From: Hyperoplus lanceolatus
Lineage: Eukaryota > Chordata > Actinopteri > Uranoscopiformes > Ammodytidae
Direction of reading: 5' to 3'
Assembly (NCBI GenBank): GCA_026929865.2
Contig: CM049402.1
Location: forward strand, 11,223,501-11,287,500
DNA: 64,000 bases
The position numbers were made by a program, and so were the translations under genes. Shown piece after piece: positions 1 to 13,427 of this stretch. Below the pieces are notes generated by a model. That model ran no database searches. It saw nothing but the letters and a program-made list of their open reading frames with translations, and was not told where the DNA came from. Each line of letters opens with the position of its first letter. The first letter of the stretch is position 1.

Positions 1-2712
1 AGCACAAGCAAGCATGGCCTGATGTCATAACTCCCGTTGGTTTGGATTGCTTCTGTGTGAAGTGAATGTGTTTTTGTCTGCGCTCTCAAACTAACTGTAG
101 GCTACATACTGCAGGAGCTGCTGCGTATGAGCTATGTGGGTCAGCGTGTGATTTAAAGATGGCAGCGCGCTACAAACATGCTCCATCTGAATGAACCTGT
201 CTCGCTCTTTTCTCGGATGCAGCCTCTGCTGCACCATCTCTACATCCATAATGTGGCTCCTGACACAATGCCTGAAGCTGTTTCTTGCACAAAAGTGGTT
301 CAGTATTTGTTCTGTATGCTGCAGCTCTCCGTGAATGTGAGAGTGCGGGGGGAGGGGCAGGTAATTTTCCGTTACTCGCTGCTTCTGCAGCAGAAGGAAG
401 GGGAGCTTCAGTCAGTACCGATCGAGGTATCAGCTCCGCTCGGCTCAGCTCTCTCCCCTCTGCGGCTGGGCGGGGCCGATAACACCTAGTGTCAGAAGGC
501 AAACCGGTTGGGAGGGGCCAAGGGCGGATGAGGAGGAGAGGCTTTTGTCCAAACGACCATCCTGTGTCGTGTTTCAGTATATCTTTTTTATGGAGCAGCA
601 AGACTGTACTCATTTGCATAAAGCAGAAATGGCCTCATGTGGGTGTTTTATAAAACCGCGCTGGTGTTGATAATAAGGTACACATTTAAAAACCTATTGA
701 GAGGGCTATAGTTATTGTTTTGCAGTAATACATAAGATGTTGACTTGGGGTTTAGAGTGTGCATCCGATAAAAGCTTCTAACTCCCTCCCTAGTGCTGCA
801 AAATGCATTAAATAATTGATTCTGCAGCACATTATCCTGGTTGAGTCATACAGTTAAGTGGTTCACTGTTCATAGATTGCAGCCCTACATTAGATAGAAG
901 CATTCACCTACGTCATGTTGGTGGATTACACATGTGGGTCAAACAGATGGACCAAAATCATGACAAGAAATGTCCTTATCTAACCGGTTTTAATACAAGG
1001 TGACAGAGTGGTTACCTGAAAATGTATTGTTCTTCTGTATTTCTCTCCCCGTCACACAGTCTTATATCACTTCCTGTTTTTCTCCTTGACAAGGGTGTGT
1101 CCTTTTGTGCAAGTGAGGTTAGTGCTGCTGTCTGTGGTTACCATGGAGACTGTTCTCAGCCTTAATGAAATGATGAACTAGTCTGTTTCCAGGGAGCTGC
1201 CAGCACGTACCCACCCCCACCCAACATCCATCCCAGCATGTGTTATAGAGAGGCAGTCATGGAGGAAACAGGGTGTACGCAATGGGAGGCAGGAGAGATG
1301 GAGAGAGATAGAGAGACAAAGTGAAAGATGTCAACCAAAGATGTGCTGCATCTTGAGCAGGAATGCCAAGTCAGACCAAGGTTAAAGGATGTGAGCAAGC
1401 TAGAGAAAAGTGTGTGATTACAGAATCGTTTCTAAAAAATAAAAATAAAAAGTGGGGAGAGGGGTTTAGAGGAAGTCACAAACACAGCGGCACAGACTCG
1501 AGCCTTGAGCGTGAGATAGTGAGTAAATTGTAGCTTCTGAGGATGTGATGGACAAAAAACATATTAAATACATGCCCTGCGGCTGAGTGAGAACATCACA
1601 GGCTTACAATTGGTCACAGATGAAAGAAAAGAACGTATCACCACCATTCCCCTTCTCCCCCTCTTCCACCAACCCATCCTTCATCCGAGCTCCCTCTTAG
1701 TGGCATCGGGACGTGTTTGCAGTCATTAGATTAGCTTTGTCATGCTCAGAACCACGGGTTCCATCCTCTCCCATCCGGCAGGGATACAATACCAGTGCAT
1801 CCTAAGAGGGAAGTATCCAAAGCCGGCCTGCTTTCCCTGATAGCTTTGTTCAGTCCCACAACAAGAATCGGTGTTATTTATGCACAGGCTGAACCAGGAC
1901 AACCAAGGAACTGTTTGCAGGGCCCAAGAGGGAGGGATTTCTGCTGCTTTTGGTAGTCTTGTGCCCTTCATCTTTGAAAGCAAGGTACTCAAGGGATCAG
2001 AACAAACAAACATAACCCCATAATACCTCCTCCACCCGCTTACTGTGTCCACCTATTAAAAGGATTTTTGGGATACCTCGGGACTTTTGTTTCTGAGGTT
2101 TAAAAATGGAAAACTTCTTGCAGTGGGAGAAAAGTATGATGATAAGATGGTTTGAGAACCCATCTTTTTCATTGTGTTGTACCTATTTATTAAATAACAC
2201 ATACCACATTTCACCCACTTTTTATTTCTACGCCCATTTAATTTAATTTGAGAGAATGACTCTGAATAAGTGAGTGCCAGGAATATAGTGCAGATTGTGG
2301 TGCCTTGTCTGTGGTAGTTTGTGTATTTTCTTTTTTGTTAAGGTTAAGATATAGCCAGGGAGACAAAAATGCTTATCTTCAAGCTGGCTTTGTTCTATGT
2401 ACATGCAGTATTTTGCATTCAAATTTGCCTCTTCAGATTATGTCTGGGATATGTGTCTATCAATGAGACATTTATAGTTAGTGTTTAGATAAATATGAAT
2501 TGCCATTGTATCAATTACAGGCAGTGGTTCTGTGAATTTACCATCATGCTTCACTGGGCTCTTTCTTGTCTCACCAATGGAGGGTGCCTTGCCTTATATC
2601 TTGCTTTATCCATTGCGGTCACTGTATTGAGAGAAAATGACTGCCACTGCAGTCTGACGTATTTGCCCTCCTTCCTCCTTTTCTCTTTCTCTCACTCTCA
2701 CTCTCATCAACC

Positions 2713-2713
<1 letters not shown>

Positions 2714-2755
<42 letters not shown>
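2714..2755. repeat. (CT)n microsatellite
   Basis: An uninterrupted CT dinucleotide run of about 42 bp, followed by imperfect CT-rich sequence. The long serine/leucine open frame across it is a by-product of the repeat. Confidence 0.95.
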
Positions 2756-2759
<4 letters not shown>

Positions 2760-4987
2760 CTCTCTTACACGCACACACTCACTGGGATTATGCTTTAGTG
2801 CTTTGGCTTAATGAGAAAGCCTGTGTTGATGGGCAGTGGGGTGCAGATCACGTGGCCAACCCTTGTACTACCGATTTGATCCAACAGAGGGACCAATTTC
2901 ACCGTCTCTCCCACCTTTGTTGCCGCTTGCTCAGCCTGTCTCTGCCACCTGCCCACCCATACAGTTCATTTGCGGTGCTATTGGTATTGACTGTAAACCT
3001 ATCTGTTTTTGCAGAAGTAGCTTGATTCTGAGATTATGTAAAATATACAGTTTAGTTGTCATACATATTTCCTATTTTGGTCGAAGAGATAACCAAAGGA
3101 CAACATGATGACATGATGATTGGCTTGTGATTGTAAATAATATTTCCTCTTTCCTTGAACTGTATCTTGTACATACCACCACCACATCCGGCATGGTTTT
3201 AATCTTGAACATTTTTATTTTGCAAGACATTTGTTATGCTGTTTCTGCTGTCTCCTATAAGATAATGCCTCTGTTCCTTTATTTCAGTCCCTCTTTTTTA
3301 AGAGTTGGGTACATCTGAAAGCACATTTCCTGACATCAAAGACGCTGCTGTCCACCTACACAACAGCCTGCAGACATTTCCTCTGTTTTTCTCACCTTCT
3401 CTTTGAACTATGTAAAAAAATAGAGATAGTATTTTTGGCTTTTCCATTCTGCCAGTACAATTCTTGTCAAGATATGACTGCTATCTTGTGTACAAAGTGG
3501 CATTAAATACCAACACTTTAGAAGATATGGATTTGAAAACTTTTGGTCAGCAGTGTTAGCCTATGGATGTGGAAGCAAATATGGATTTGTCTTGCTTTAA
3601 ATTAAGGCACACAATGAACATTACCTGTGAACCAGTAGGTGCATACAGTGACCTCTAAAAGCCTGCATGGTGTTATTTCCTGCAGTATTATCGTCTGTTT
3701 ATCAAAGCCCTCCCCTGCCATTTAAGAATGAGAAGAAACCACGGCAAAATATTTTCTGACATTCATTCAGACATAATATTGTGGTCCTTGGCTAGTGTGT
3801 GTGTTTTTATGTGTAACAATGCTTGTGTGTTTTTGTGTGAGAGAGAAAGTGCATGCCTACAGTTACGGATGCCCTTTAAGTTTGCATGACTGCCTCTGTT
3901 TGTCTATGTGTTGACTGAGGGAGTGATGTAAGGAGTCCTGCTTCTTGATAGCCCAGCCGTGACCCATTCTTCTGTGGATCTTCGCTGTCATCTGACTCAT
4001 TAAATGGGGGCAATCCAGATAAGAAACTCTTTAGGGAAGTATTATGAATGCCTTTTAGAATGGCCACTTACAGTATTAATGAGGTTGAGTCAAATAGTGA
4101 AGAGAATGTTATTAATATGGTTGCCATCTTGCATAATTGATATAATGGGTGATTGCAATATCATGCAAGAGAGAATGAAAGGGAGTCTCAATTTTTAAAA
4201 TCTGAATTGTGTCTCTTAATCATAACTATCACATGCTTACCCATAGAGCTGTTGTGTTTTTACTTAAGAAACCATTCGCCATCAGCCAGCCCTCAGCTGG
4301 GACAGCAGAAATCTGAAATGCAGTTGAAGAAAAGAGGGGGACGTGACAATATGGAGAGATTGAACGAGCCTTGGGAATTAACATAAACATGTCAAGGCCA
4401 GGTATATTAATTGATGGGGGAGTGGGAAATAAGTTCAGACAACATGTGTGTGTTTTTTAAAGATGACATCCAACAAACATAAAGACTAATTAGCCAATTA
4501 GCGCTCTGAAATCAATGTATATTGATGCGTAACAGGCGTCTGTCTACAGGTGGATTAATGGTGACTGCTTTATCTGCAGCACCCTTGAGTGAAAAATTAA
4601 ATAATCCACAGCTCAATTAACACTGAAACAGATGGGAAAGAGGTATGAGAGAGATGTTACATAGAGGGAAGGGAGGAGGATTAGAGAGAAAAGGAGAGAT
4701 AGAGAAAGAGGTGCAAAGGTCAGGTGTAAATGCAGCTCTGCCTTTGTTGTTGACGGGATAAACGCTGCCTGTGTTCATTCTCATGTCATTGCCAAACACG
4801 GAGCCTTGCACGTCCCACCGGGGAAAATCTGCTAAATGTCACGGTTAGCGTGGCAGACCGTACATGCACACCATCAGAGACGGCTGGCCCCGGCTGAAAG
4901 AGACTCTGTGTTATCACCGCTGCCCAGTGGGATAAGAATGAGAGACATCTATGCTAAATGGTTTTGCAGAAGCGCTGAACATATACA

Positions 4988-5305
4988 TCGAAAAATTAGA
5001 ATATCGTGCAAAAGTTCATTTATTTCAGTAATTCAACCTAAAAGGTGAAAATAATAAATAGACTCATTACATGCAAAGTGAAAAATGTCAAGCCTTTCTT
5101 TTTTATAATTTTGATTAATATGGCTGACAGCTTATGAGAACCACAAAATGCAAAATCTCAGAAAATGTTGATATTCCATAAAATCAATGAACAAGGTATT
5201 ATCAATACAGAAATGTCCGCCCTATATAAAGTATAATCATGCATATGTACTTGGTTTGGGCCCCTTTTGCATGAATTCTTGCCTCAATTCCAATTCATTC
5301 TCCAC
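4988..5305. repeat. Fragment of a dispersed fish repeat, probably an old DNA transposon
   Basis: The stretch contains phrases I recognise from a common fish interspersed repeat: AAAAATTAGAATATCGTGCA near the left edge, then TAATCATGCATATGTACTTG and GGTTTGGGCCCCTTTTGCAT. It stops part-way through the family and carries no transposase reading frame. The superfamily is uncertain from memory. The recognition itself is moderately sure, and the edges are approximate. Confidence 0.55.
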
Positions 5306-7591
5306 GATATTCTACACGAGTTTCACCTGTAGGTAGAAACACACATTGTTTTCACACTGTCTTTAAAAAAAGCAATATAGAGTTCTTTGTGTAGCTAATA
5401 ATTTGTCATCTTTTAACTGGCATTTGGCTGCCTGTCAAACTCTCCATTTTGCCACCTCCTCCTCGTCACCTTGGAGTGTGAAGAGTCCCTTTGTATCTGT
5501 GCATCCACTAACAGCATCCGATTGAGTCACCGTCTTCTCCCCTGTCTCCCGGGGGTTGCCATGCGCTGTCATCGCCATGGGCAGACCGGGCGTGGGTGAG
5601 AAAGGCAGCCAAACAGCAGAGGAAAAAGATTATGTGGGCAGTTTAGACGCTCAGCTCGGCTCAGAGGTCGGATTGACTCAAGAAGGCTCAGGGTTAGAAG
5701 GCCAATTTTTCACAGCGTGTAACTCGTGTAAAGAGTGGTGATGGATCACATCAACACAGTTTTACTGTCGGTACTGGATGTATAATTGTTGTTCCTGCAC
5801 TCATTTGTTAGAATACCTTTTCTTTGTGGCTCCTCAGGAGATATGACCCTGACATTTAGTTAATTGAGTTGGGGGTTGGGATATCTCCCAATTAAAGTGG
5901 ATCCCATTTAAATTAGAATTGAATTGAGGTACATGGGTTCTGAGGCTATGGTATGTAGAGGAAAGCTAATGCAGCATGATTTGGGTATTGATGCCAACAC
6001 CTGCTACACTACGCATGCGCAGTTCTGTCCTTCTCATGCAGGTTGCCGAGAGTCTGTCTTTTGGCTGGGAAAGCAGAATTACGTAATGTGCGTCTTGTCA
6101 CCAGAAAATAAATCACCAGAATGGATTGATGGTGTGATTTGGTAGCTGAAGGATAATGTGTTAAGTTCTTAGGCTGATTAAATAGCCTAGCATAGAGCAG
6201 TGTGGGAAACAAGTGTGTGTGCAATAATCCATCCAAGATTTCGCTCTTTCCGGTGATGGGTTTACTTTTAATATGTATTGCTTAAGTGTGCATAGCTTTC
6301 ACTGCCTTTTAGGAGAGGCCATCGTTGCCAGATGTGTTAAAGGGGGTCACATTGGGAGCATCTTGAATGTGACCCGGTTAGCGTGTATTTCCAGTTAACG
6401 TCCTCATGACATCACGGGCTTTGTGTTTTATGTGGGAATGAACTTGTGTCGCAAAGGGCGCTGCAGCAGCACCTACGTTAAGTAACAGTGTATTCGTGCA
6501 AAACATGGTCAGCTTTCACTGTGGGGAAAGGTGATATCGTGGTCGGAAACTGTATTTTTTTTGCGCTGTTAGGGCTCCAAGTGTCTCAGCACTTAACCCG
6601 TTGACAAACACAAGGTGAAACAGCAAGATCCGCACCACTAGTCTGACTCTGATGTTGATTAGGTGAAAACTGAGTTAACCCCAATTGTTCCACACATCAT
6701 CGTTCAATTCAACTGTCACCTAATCATAATACCATGGCTTTTTAGTGACAATTACTCGAATATAAAAGCCCATCTTTAATTTGAACTAATGCGAATTAAA
6801 GTCATATAGCCGATGGTGGAATTTACTAAAAGGTTTTTTTTTTCCCTTTTCTACAGCTGGCTTATTTGTTGATATAGCCTATGACATTATTTTTAATTAA
6901 AAAATATGGTCTGCATGAATCAGTAATTCGATTTCCTCTTTGGGTAGAGGGTTCTTGAGTAATTGTGGGTTTGCATCAGTGAGGAAGTCTAATCGCCAGG
7001 CTGGTTCATAAATCTGTTCCCCAGCGGACAATAAAAAGGGCGGTGGCGCTGACAAGAAAAAAAAATGAATAACGACTGTGTCAAATTCGTTTGTTGAAAT
7101 CAGTGTTGCCATGACAGTCGGTCGCTCTATACACTATTCATATTTGTAGATGGATAAAAATCCACTCTTTTCGTCTTTGGGTTTTCTAATGTTTTATTAG
7201 ATGGTCCCCGATAATTTTATCGGAGGTGCTGCTGAAATGCAGCCAGCGAGTGCCTCCCCCTCCCCTTTTGCCCACAGACACCATCATCACATCGCAGGGA
7301 GAGAGAGCGGGAGGGAGAGAGAGTGAGAGCAATAGAAAGCATCAGTGAAAGTCAGGTCTGTTAGGAGGATAGAGAAATATAAAAACAGCACAGAGACAAA
7401 GGAAAAACATGGATGCACATGGGAAAATTACCCTTAAACAGGCACCAGCGTGCATGCGGTGGTAATGCTGCACATAGTCGGAGTCATGCACGGTCCGTTC
7501 ACTCGTTTTTAATGAGGCGGGTGGGGACGCACAGTGAGCTGAAAAGGCGGAAAGATTTCTCCAACCCGTCTGCAAATTCTGCCTGCCTGCG

Positions 7592-10172
7592 ATGGCTGTG
7601 ACGGCGGGATGCTCTTACAGTGTAAAGGAGAACGTGCCTTTTTCTTTGTATTTAATTATTTTCGTACTGAGTGGCCTTACACATGCACACATTCGTTATT
7701 CCATTCCGGAGGAGCTGGAGAACGGGGCACTTGTCGGGGACATCGTCCGGGATTTGGGTTTGGACCTGAGAAAACTTTCCAGCCGACGAATCCGGATCAC
7801 GTCAGACAGTGGCCGAAGATATTTCAACATCAATCACAAAACAGGGAAGCTGGTGGTGAGTGACCGCATTGACCGCGAGACACTTTGTGAATTCAGTGGC
7901 ACCTGTTCACGCAACCTGGAGGTGGTCTTAGAGAATCCACTGGAGGTGCACAACGTGGAAGTAGAGATTTTGGACGTGAACGATAACGCACCACAGTTCC
8001 CGCGAGATGAATATCAGCTCGAGGTGTCGGAGTCCGCCCTCACCGGGTCGCGGTTCCACATCGAAGGAGCTCAGGACGCAGATGACGGCTCCAACTCTGT
8101 GAAGCAGTACCGCCTCAGCCCCAACGACCACCTCACCATGGACTCTGTTAAGCCCTTTTCCAATCATAAACACATCGAGCTCATTCTCAAAAGGCCATTT
8201 GACCGCGAGCAGATTCCCCTTCATGAGCTTATCCTGACAGCAATGGATGGAGGAACCCCACAACGTACTGGCACGGCCAAAATCAATGTACGTATCCTTG
8301 ATGCTAATGACAACGTGCCTGCGTTTGACAGCTCCGTGTACAAAGTAAAAGTATTTGAAAACTCTCCCAAGGGTGCTATTGTGATCAAGTTAAATGCGAC
8401 AGACCCCGATGAGGGCTCAAATGGGGAAGTGTTTTACTCCTTCAGCAGTTACACGCCAGAGAGAGTCAGACAGATGTTTTCCATGGACACAGTCACAGGG
8501 GAGATTCGTGTGAAAAACAACATTGACTATGAGGAGACAAACTCATATGAAATGTACATACAGGCGATGGACAAGGGACCGGCTCCCGTGGCAGGACAAT
8601 GTAAAGTAGTTGTAGAAGTTTTGGATGTCAATGACAACATTCCTGAGATTGTACTGTCTTCACTCTCCAGCCCTGTACGTGAGGATGCCCGGGCTGACAC
8701 GGTAGTAGCATTGATCAGTGTGAACGACCATGACTCTGGACCAAATAAACAAGTTACCCTGGAGATCATGCCCCATTTGCCTTTTAAGATCAAGTCCTTC
8801 CGGAACCACTACACAATCGTCACATCGGCTTTCCTGGACCGGGAAAGCATCCCATCCTACAATGTCACCGTCAACGCTGTGGATGGAGGCACCCCACCAC
8901 TGTCATCTCGCATGACCTTTAAGGTGGACGTCGCAGATGTGAATGACAACCCACCTCGTTTTGAACAGACATCGTATACTGTGTATATTACAGAGAACAA
9001 TGCCCCCGGTGCACCCCTGTGTGTTGTTAAGGCCACCGATGCTGATGCTGCAGAAAACGCACGCATCACTTATACCGTTCTAAATGACAACAACCATGGT
9101 ATCCCAGTAACCAGCTATGTCAGCGTCAAACCTAACACAGGTGAGGTCTATGCCCCGCGAGCCTTCGACTTTGAGAAGCTGAGAGAGTTCCACGTTCAGG
9201 TTAAAGCCCAGGACAATGGTGTGCCCCCCCTTAGCCGTGTGGCCACAGTGTATGTTTACATCATGGATCAGAATGACCACACGCCCAGGATAGTTTACCC
9301 ACCTGCCAACGGGAGCCGCACCACTGAGACACTTATGAAAAACGCTGAAGCAGGAGTGTTGGTCAGCAAGGTGACAGCGTGGGATGGCGATGCAGGGCAG
9401 AATGCTTGGCTGCTCTATGCTCTGGAGCAGACCAACGCAGACTTTGACCTGTTCAAAGTGCATGAGCACACGGGCGAGATCCGCACCACGAGGCGAGTCA
9501 TTGAGGATAACTCCACCTCCTTCGCTCTGACGGTGCTCGTGTACGATAACGGCTTACCACCGCTTTCCTCCACCGCCACCATCCACGTGCATGTGATGGA
9601 GCTGCCGCCAAAGTTGACCCCCGACCCCAAGCGCATCATCAGGCCCAACAGCCCGTTAATGTTTTCCAATGTCACCATCTACCTCATTATTGCCCTCAGT
9701 GCCACAACCTTTGTGTTCCTGGTCACCATCTTTGTACTGGCTATCGTGCGATGCCATGCGTACTGCACCCAGCCTGGCTCCTGCTCTCCATGTTGCGTGT
9801 CCAAGAAGAGCGTTCCAGAGGGAGGCACCGCGGCGGGTGGGGGTGGTGGAGGAAGAGCTGCAGGTGGAGGGGGGGGGTGGAGGTGCAGGTGGTGGAGGTG
9901 CAGGTGCAGGGCAACCGAACAGCAATGTGGCCGCACGCCGGGACCTCAAAGTGGAGCCGCATTATATTGAAGTGCGGGGAAATGGGTCATTGACAAAAAC
10001 GTACTGTTACAAGACATGTCTGACCGCCACGTCAGGAAGTGACACTTTTATGTTCTACAACACAGGACGGCCGCACAGTGGCACCTGGGGCTCGGGCTAC
10101 GTCACCAGCCACAGCGGACAGAGCCAGTTATTTGTACGGCGTCTCAGTATGCCAGACGCCACTGCCATTCAG
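7592..10172 (+). CDS. pcdhac2: Protocadherin alpha C2 variable exon (frame change in a G run)
   Basis: A neuronal cell-surface adhesion protein of the clustered protocadherin family, type alpha C2. The exon encodes a signal peptide (about residues 1-32), six cadherin repeats with calcium-binding DxNDN linkers (near residues 128, 237, 345, 449 and the variant DQNDH near 559), the EC1 Cys-x5-Cys loop (LCEFSGTC) and a membrane span at about 696-719. The tail piece RGNGSLTKTYCYK and the following SGSDTFMFYNTG are very close to mammalian PCDHAC2, which supports the subtype. The exon ends in phase 0 after ATTCAG at a GTGTGT donor (10173) and joins the constant exon at 13363. Odd point: the N-terminal frame runs to 9868, but the conserved tail is one base out after the nine-G run at 9869-9877, inside a glycine-rich segment. 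One G too many would explain it, so a sequencing error or a polymorphism is likelier than a dead gene. No CSE-like box is seen upstream, as expected for C2-type promoters. Confidence 0.93.
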
Positions 10173-10498
10173 GTGTGTGTCTGCTGTGATCTCCTGTCTT
10201 TTTTTTTTGTTTTGATTGCCTCACAACTGTAAAATACATACAAAGGACAAACCATAAACGGAAAATTCACTAAGAGTTATTGTTCAGGTTTTGCTTAAGG
10301 GTAGTGTTCTTGCAATATTATTGCGGTTGACATTTACGGCTGTGGAGCTGTTGGAGCCTTTCATTTGTTCTACTTGTGTGATGTTTTAACTCAATAATTT
10401 GTCTAGCTGCTTTTTAATTAGATAGTTTTTATAGTGCAAACATATGAATACTTTTTTTCCACTGCAGATAGTTGTACTCAAAACATTGTTCAGGAACC

Positions 10499-10501
<3 letters not shown>

Positions 10502-10540
<39 letters not shown>
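10502..10540. repeat. (CT)n microsatellite
   Basis: A pure CT run of 39 bp within the first alpha intron. Confidence 0.95.
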
Positions 10541-10544
<4 letters not shown>

Positions 10545-11676
10545 AATTTTCTGCTCCCAGTTAATTATGTTATTTTTTTCCAAAACAAACTAGAATTCAG
10601 TAGCTTGTTCACATTCGACCCCACACAGCAAGGGTAATTTGTTCACCGTGGGCTGTGTGGCAAAATATTCAAGTCCAGTAGGTCCAGTGGGGGATTCAGT
10701 GGTCATACCTCTAGAGAGAGAGTCTGGGAAAATAGCAGCCTTCACCAGCTATGAGGGCCACCAGTCCCACTGCACCAAAATATCCTCTTCTGGTCACGTA
10801 CTTCTCTGGTAGTAAGCCAGAGTTTGGAAATGGTTGAAGAAGGCAGGAAAGAGGCAGAGACTGTTTGAGCTTTGTTCTCTGTCTGAGTCTAAATTGTTGG
10901 TATTTTTCCAATGTAAAAGGTTGATGACGGTATCAACAGAGTTGTTTTCATAATTTCTGGCTGTGGTAAAGAGTAAACAGTATTATTAGGATAAAAACAA
11001 ACATGTTTTCTGTTTTACATAACAGTGCTTGCCCCAAAGCCTTTCTTGGTCCGTCTAGGCGATGCAGAAAAGGATATTAGTGAAAATAAGCCATTATAAA
11101 TAGGAATAAAGAAAGGTTTAAGGTAATTGTTCCGTTATCACTTGGCGTGTACCTCATTAAATGCCAGTCATGTTTGTTCTTGCTATGTAATTAACTGGCA
11201 TCGATGTGTTTCTCGGCACTGTGCGTGGATTGGCTGGCTCGGCGCAGATGAGGCGGGGGACGAAAGGTGATTGGACGGAGTGTTGATGGCGGAGGTGTGA
11301 GCTCTGTATCCATGCTGGAGGTGTTCCCTCCAAGGAAAGAGGGAAGAATGGACAAAAGGGCTAGGAAAGGGTTGATTGACCAAACCGAAAGCTTTCTTTC
11401 TTCCCAATACAGTATGCCCAGCCAAATAAAATTAATTAAATGTTTCACTATTACTCATGGTACCAAATTAAATGGAAATAGAGAAAAAAATATATAAGAA
11501 TGCAGTGATTTTTCATCCTCAGTATGTGTCCAGCTTTGTGTTTATTTTTATTTTTTTTCTATTTTGTTTTCATTTTATTGCATGAACCGGTACATTTTTT
11601 TCTTGTAAGTCTTCCCTTGGGAATATATCAAGCTGCGAACATGTTTAGTTTCCAGATGCTCTCATGTGTGTATGTG

Positions 11677-11679
<3 letters not shown>

Positions 11680-11772
<93 letters not shown>
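11680..11772. repeat. (TG)n microsatellite
   Basis: A pure TG run of about 93 bp. The Cys-Val and His-Thr open frames over it are artefacts of the repeat. Confidence 0.97.
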
Positions 11773-11774
<2 letters not shown>

Positions 11775-13362
11775 TTATACTTACCCCCATAAACACCATA
11801 CGGCCAAGCAGACCTCTCCCTTCGGCCACTTCCATGCCGCAACAGGGCAAACGTTTAGCAAAGCTGTTTAGTCCTATTTGTGCACAATCTGGTCTTATTT
11901 AGATGTTTTTCTGTCTCACTCTTTTGCCCTACATTGTATGAAAGATACAATATTCAAAGAGCTTTCATTTAAGTTTCATGTTAATGATGTAAAAACATAG
12001 TTTAGATTGATATTGAAAGGAAAAAATGTATCGATCCAGGAACTGATTGCTTTTTTGAGGAATTATAAATAATCAATTCCTGCAGTGCTCTGTGTCCCCT
12101 TAAACATTGTGCTGTTTGAATTACTCCAGAAGGAATACCAGGGCTCTCTCATTAAGACCAAATATTGGATTTCAAAGGTGATGAATGCTCACTGCAGACT
12201 TATAGAGGTCATTGCAGCTTTGGCTGCAAGTGAACATCTGTCATGTTTGAAAGGAAATGCGATTGCAAATGGATCTCTTATGAACTGCATGGCAAGACAG
12301 AAAGAATTTAGTGTTCTACGTCAGATTGGTTTATCAATGTCAGTTGTTCTGGTTGATATCAGAGAAAATAAATGTTTATGCTGTCAGGTTAACAACAGCC
12401 CATGTTGCTGCATTTGGAGCTTGAAATAGAATCCCAACCCCTGTTTGTGATAATATATATTTTACTAGAAGCACTGAAATATAATTTTAGGATTTGACAT
12501 GTTAATTGCATCCCTAGCAGACAGGTTATGTGTGGTGCCCCTATGTCGTCCCTTTGTGTCCCTCTATTGTGATATGTCTGAGTCTAGATGCAGGAATGAA
12601 GGGGTTAATCTGATATCTGCCATCCCCCTTCCTCCCTCCGTCCTCCACCTGTGACCTTCACAAGAGTGAAATGATGGAGGGCAGTGGGTGGAGGGTAAAA
12701 TGTAGACCTGGCTCTGCACTGTTACCATGGCAAGATGTATACGTCTGTGTAAGACTGCTGGTGAAACTCAAGGTTTTGGGATAAAGAACTCAACAGCACA
12801 GAGGAGAGGGGGTGGTGAATGTACAGAGGCAGAATAGAGGAATGGGGGGTTGGGTGTACAGTGGAAAAATGCAGCAGGCGATGAGGGTCGTCGAGAAAAC
12901 CATGATCTATGAATCATGAATTTTTTTTTACAGTACAGCAATCTTGTGACGACTGGTTTTCATGTGTCTTTGAATTGAGTCTGTCATCATCACATACAGC
13001 AAATGTAAGATTTCTGCGATGATTTTATGGTTATAGAATGTACCACGACAAGCCTAGTCCAAGTGGACTAATTCTGAATATGTAGTATTTTTTCAAGGAA
13101 AATGGATGGAAATCGGGAGGGTGGGGGTAGAAGGACAGGATGTTAGTGTGGGAGGAGAGGAGTGCACCTACAAGCTTCAAATTCATCCCTCACTCCTCTC
13201 CAATGACAGGGGTCTGCTGTCACTGCTTTCATTGTGTGTGACTATGTTTGTGTGTGTGTGACACACATGCACTAGCTGCTCTCGCTATAACTTATTAATG
13301 AGGTGGTATTGGCTTTCGCTTGTACTTAATACTCAATTCCTCTCACTCTCTTTCTATTGCAG

Positions 13363-13427
13363 CCCAAAGTGCAGAGTGGAGACTGGAGATATTCAGCCTC
13401 CCTGAGAGCAGGAGGTGTAATGCAGAG
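13363..13427 (+). CDS. pcdha: Protocadherin alpha constant exon 1
   Basis: This 65-base exon is too short to stand out as an open frame. It follows a TTGCAG acceptor and ends at a GAG|GTAAGC donor. Read in phase 0 it gives PKVQSGDWRYSASLRAGGVMQ. The segment DWRYSASLRAG is the hallmark of the vertebrate alpha constant domain (human: PDWRYSASLRAGMH). The exon ends with two bases of a codon, completed by the first base of the next constant exon. Every alpha variable exon in the cluster is expected to splice to it, so it serves all alpha isoforms and not just C2. Confidence 0.95.

Larger units (their letters stand above)
1..7591. other. Non-coding DNA upstream of the alpha C2 variable exon
   Basis: I see no cadherin-like coding sequence on either strand here. 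Short open frames, such as those within 170-620 on both strands, have no recognisable domain. The stretch around 330-540 is relatively GC- and CpG-rich. A CT microsatellite lies at 2714-2755 and an old dispersed repeat at about 4988-5305. About 300 bp before the alpha C2 start codon the DNA becomes GA-rich (about 7295-7340), which fits a 5' UTR. In other vertebrates further alpha variable exons lie upstream of alpha C2. If they exist here they lie before the window, so this interval would be intron or intergenic sequence. Confidence 0.7.
10173..13362 (+). other. Intron between alpha C2 variable exon and constant exon 1
   Basis: The intron runs from a GTGTGT donor to a pyrimidine-rich acceptor ending TTTCTATTGCAG. 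It contains a CT microsatellite (10502-10540) and a long TG microsatellite (11680-11772). No further exon is recognisable. Confidence 0.85.

Noticed and set aside
170-619. Overlapping open frames on both strands near the window start
   Set aside because: GC-rich sequence with no recognisable domain and no splice or promoter context. Likely chance.
1138-1152. Possible RFX X-box GGTTACCATGGAGAC (similar strings near 12720 and 31892)
   Set aside because: Half-palindromes of this size are frequent by chance, and no gene start is nearby.
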